DNA of 7,592 bases. Source: Desulfobacteraceae bacterium UBA2230 (GTDB taxonomy: Bacteria > Desulfobacterota > Desulfobacteria > Desulfobacterales > Desulfosarcinaceae). The notes beneath the pieces are model-generated. The model was not told where the DNA came from and did no database searches. It saw only the letters and a program-made list of their open reading frames with translations. The translations under genes were made by a program, and so were the position numbers. Positions 5,792 to 7,592 of the stretch are shown in pieces; position 1 is the first letter of the stretch, and each line of letters starts with the position of its first letter. Location: assembly GCA_002348005.1 (NCBI GenBank), contig DDYQ01000259.1, positions 7,510 through 15,101 of the forward strand, in the 5' to 3' direction.

Positions 5792-7592
5792 TTACTCCGT
5801 TCCCGAATGCGTATCCGCCTGCCTGCGACGCGCCCTCCAGGCGCTGCCCTTTTCCCGCAGCATCTGGACGGTGTAGTAAAGCGGCGGTACCAGAAAAATC
5901 CCCAGGACGGTCGCGGCCAGCATGCCGCTGAAAACCGTGGTGCCGATGGCGCGGCGGCTGCCGGCCCCGGCGCCCGTGGCGATCACCATGGGGGCCACCC
6001 CCAGGATGAAGGTGAAGGCGGTCATCAACACCGGGCGGAATCTGATCTTGGCCCCTTCCACCGCGGCCTTGTCCACCGAAAGCCCCTGCTCCCGGCGATC
6101 CTTGGCGAACTCCACGATCAAAATGGCATTCTTGGCGGCCAGCCCCACCAGCAGCACCAGGCCGATCTGGGCATAGATGCTGAGGCTCATCCCGGTCACC
6201 CACAATCCGGCCAGAGCGCCCAGGCTGGCCACGGGGATCGACAGCACGATGGCCAGCGGTATGTTCCAGCTTTCGTATTTGCCCACCAGAAAGAGATAGC
6301 CGAACAGCAGCGCCAGGGTGAAAAGGATCACCACCTGACCGCCCGCCTGGCGTTCCTGAAAAGACATGGAGGACCACTCGAAGGCGTAGCCGGGCGGCAG
6401 CGTCCTGACCGCCACCGACTCCATGGCCGCCATGGCCTGGCCCGAGCTGAACCCGGGGGCGGCGTTGCCGTTGACTTGAATGTTGGTGGTCTGGTTGTAG
6501 CGGTAGACGATCTGGGGCGCCAGCATATTGGACAGGCGGACCAGGCTCTGCAGGGGCACCATGCGGCCGTCGTCGCTGCGCACGTACAGGCGTTGAATGT
6601 CCCCGGCGGTTTGGCGGTACGGCGCCTCGGCCTGCACTTTCACCTGGTACACGCGGCCGAAGAGATTGAAGTCGTTGACGTAGCCCGAACCGAGCTGCTG
6701 CTGCAGGGTGCTGAAGACCCGGCTGACCGGTACCTTGAGCGCCTCGGCACGCGTGCGGTCGAGTTCCACGAAGATCTGCGGTGTATCGGCCGTGTAGGTG
6801 CTGAAAACACCCATCAGCGCCGGATCCTGATTGGCGGCGGCCAGCAGGGCGCGCATCACGGCGGCGATTTGGGAGGGTGGCTGATCGTCGAGCGCCTGCA
6901 GGCGGAAATCGAAGCCCCCCGTGGTTCCCAGGCCCTGAATGGGCGGCGGGGCGAAGGCGAAGATATTGGCCGTCGTGATGGACGCCAGGCGCCGCTGGAC
7001 CTGGCCGACGATCGACTCCAGCTGCAGTTCGGGCCGCTTGCGCTCATCCCAGGGCTTCAAGACCCCGATGCCGAACCCCACGTTCTCGGCCACGCCGCTG
7101 AGCAGGCTGAACCCGCCGACGCCCAGCACATCCCCGATTCCCTCGACATCCTGGATCGCGGCCGTGATCTCCTGCATCACCGCGTTGGTGCGCTCGAGCG
7201 CCGCGCCTTCGGGCAGCTGCACGTTGAGGAAAAAAGAGCCTTGGTCTTCCTGCGGCAAAAAGCTGGTGGGCCGCAGGTTGAACATCACGTAAGCGCCGGC
7301 GAGCACGGCGGCGAAAAGCAGCAGCGCCACGGCGATGCGGCGGATCAGCCAGGCCGTGCCGATCACGTATACATTGCGTGACCCTGACAGCGCCTTGTTG
7401 AACCAGGCCAGCGGCCCGCGGCGCACTACCCTGGGCCGTTTGAGCAGCACCGCGCACAGGGCCGGACTGAGCGTAAGGGCATTGAGCGCCGAGATCACCA
7501 CGGCGGAGCAGATCGTCACGGCGAACTGCCGGTAAAGCTGACCCGTGATGCCCGGCATGAAGGCCACCGGCACGAACACCGCCAGCAGCACC
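5792..7592 (-). CDS. RND multidrug efflux pump, HAE1 (AcrB/MexB) family, C-terminal 599 residues (partial)
   Basis: Proton-driven inner-membrane drug exporter. The frame is open to the right edge, so about 450 N-terminal residues (the first porter half and the aspartate pair of TM4) lie outside; the GTG at 7591 is not a real start. Visible in order, counting from 7591: end of TM5 and TM6 with '[19 protein letters not shown]' (7-25) and '[12 protein letters not shown]' (39-50); TM7 (about 79-104); the second periplasmic porter/docking block with '[15 protein letters not shown]' (107-121), '[20 protein letters not shown]' (213-232) and '[15 protein letters not shown]' (271-285); TM8 (about 417-437); TM9 (443-466); TM10 '[16 protein letters not shown]' (483-498), where K487 corresponds to AcrB proton-relay Lys940; TM11 (about 519-537); and TM12 (about 550-577). 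The visible part has no frameshift or missing core motif. It is followed by its outer-membrane partner; the periplasmic adaptor gene should precede it beyond the window. Confidence 0.96.
   Translation of the reverse strand, partial: VLLAVFVPVAFMPGITGQLYRQFAVTICSAVVISALNALTLSPALCAVLLKRPRVVRRGPLAWFNKALSGSRNVYVIGTAWLIRRIAVALLLFAAVLAGAYVMFNLRPTSFLPQEDQGSFFLNVQLPEGAALERTNAVMQEITAAIQDVEGIGDVLGVGGFSLLSGVAENVGFGIGVLKPWDERKRPELQLESIVGQVQRRLASITTANIFAFAPPPIQGLGTTGGFDFRLQALDDQPPSQIAAVMRALLAAANQDPALMGVFSTYTADTPQIFVELDRTRAEALKVPVSRVFSTLQQQLGSGYVNDFNLFGRVYQVKVQAEAPYRQTAGDIQRLYVRSDDGRMVPLQSLVRLSNMLAPQIVYRYNQTTNIQVNGNAAPGFSSGQAMAAMESVAVRTLPPGYAFEWSSMSFQERQAGGQVVILFTLALLFGYLFLVGKYESWNIPLAIVLSIPVASLGALAGLWVTGMSLSIYAQIGLVLLVGLAAKNAILIVEFAKDRREQGLSVDKAAVEGAKIRFRPVLMTAFTFILGVAPMVIATGAGAGSRRAIGTTVFSGMLAATVLGIFLVPPLYYTVQMLREKGSAWRARRRQADTHSGTE

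Noticed and set aside
4390..5931. Open plus-strand frame of 513 codons opposite the outer-membrane lipoprotein
   Set aside because: Same shadow effect; it crosses the junction of two recognised minus-strand genes and has no recognisable domain.
5783..7381. Open plus-strand frame of 532 codons opposite the RND pump
   Set aside because: It is antisense to a pump with clear family motifs, its translation is low-complexity (rich in H, G, Q, R) and matches nothing I know. This is a GC-rich codon-position shadow.

Overview
The window is GC-rich bacterial DNA, densely coded, with six protein genes and two intergenic stretches that carry signal. Two of the genes run off the ends. The gene content (Pst/PhoU phosphate control, a tripartite RND efflux system with an outer-membrane lipoprotein) indicates a Gram-negative proteobacterium. 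The long-form PstC and the PhoU sequence would fit Desulfobacterota (the former Deltaproteobacteria), but that placement is an inference and other Gram-negative groups are possible.

Layout, left to right. (1) Positions 1-1166, minus strand: the N-terminal 388 residues of a long-form phosphate permease PstC, cut by the window start. (2) Positions 1167-1394: a divergent control region with two back-to-back arrays of four 7-mers spaced exactly 11 bp apart. One array points at pstC and the other at phoU; both look like PhoB-type Pho boxes. A terminator-like hairpin sits just before phoU. (3) Positions 1395-2051, plus strand: phoU. (4) Positions 2005-2811, minus strand: an unrecognised six-helix membrane protein whose 3' end overlaps phoU tail to tail by 47 bp. 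(5) Positions 2812-3160: a spacer holding a GC-rich inverted repeat and a good terminator for the next gene. (6) Positions 3161-4225, minus strand: a D-malate/tartrate dehydrogenase of the isocitrate/isopropylmalate dehydrogenase family (DmlA/TtuC type). (7) Positions 4324-5784 and 5792-7592, minus strand: an outer-membrane efflux lipoprotein and, 7 bp upstream of it, the C-terminal 599 residues of an AcrB-like HAE1 pump cut by the window end.

How the parts work together. PstC would carry phosphate inward as one of two permease subunits. PhoU would couple transporter state to the PhoR/PhoB phosphate sensor. The shared region between them looks like a Pho-regulon switch driving both genes outward. 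The pump and outer-membrane lipoprotein form an efflux operon, whose periplasmic adaptor would be expected just beyond the right edge. The dehydrogenase lies downstream of the efflux genes with a possible promoter of its own. No mobile element, CRISPR array, tRNA or rRNA was seen. Most of the window is conventional; the best signals are the paired 11-bp arrays and the uncharacterised membrane protein.
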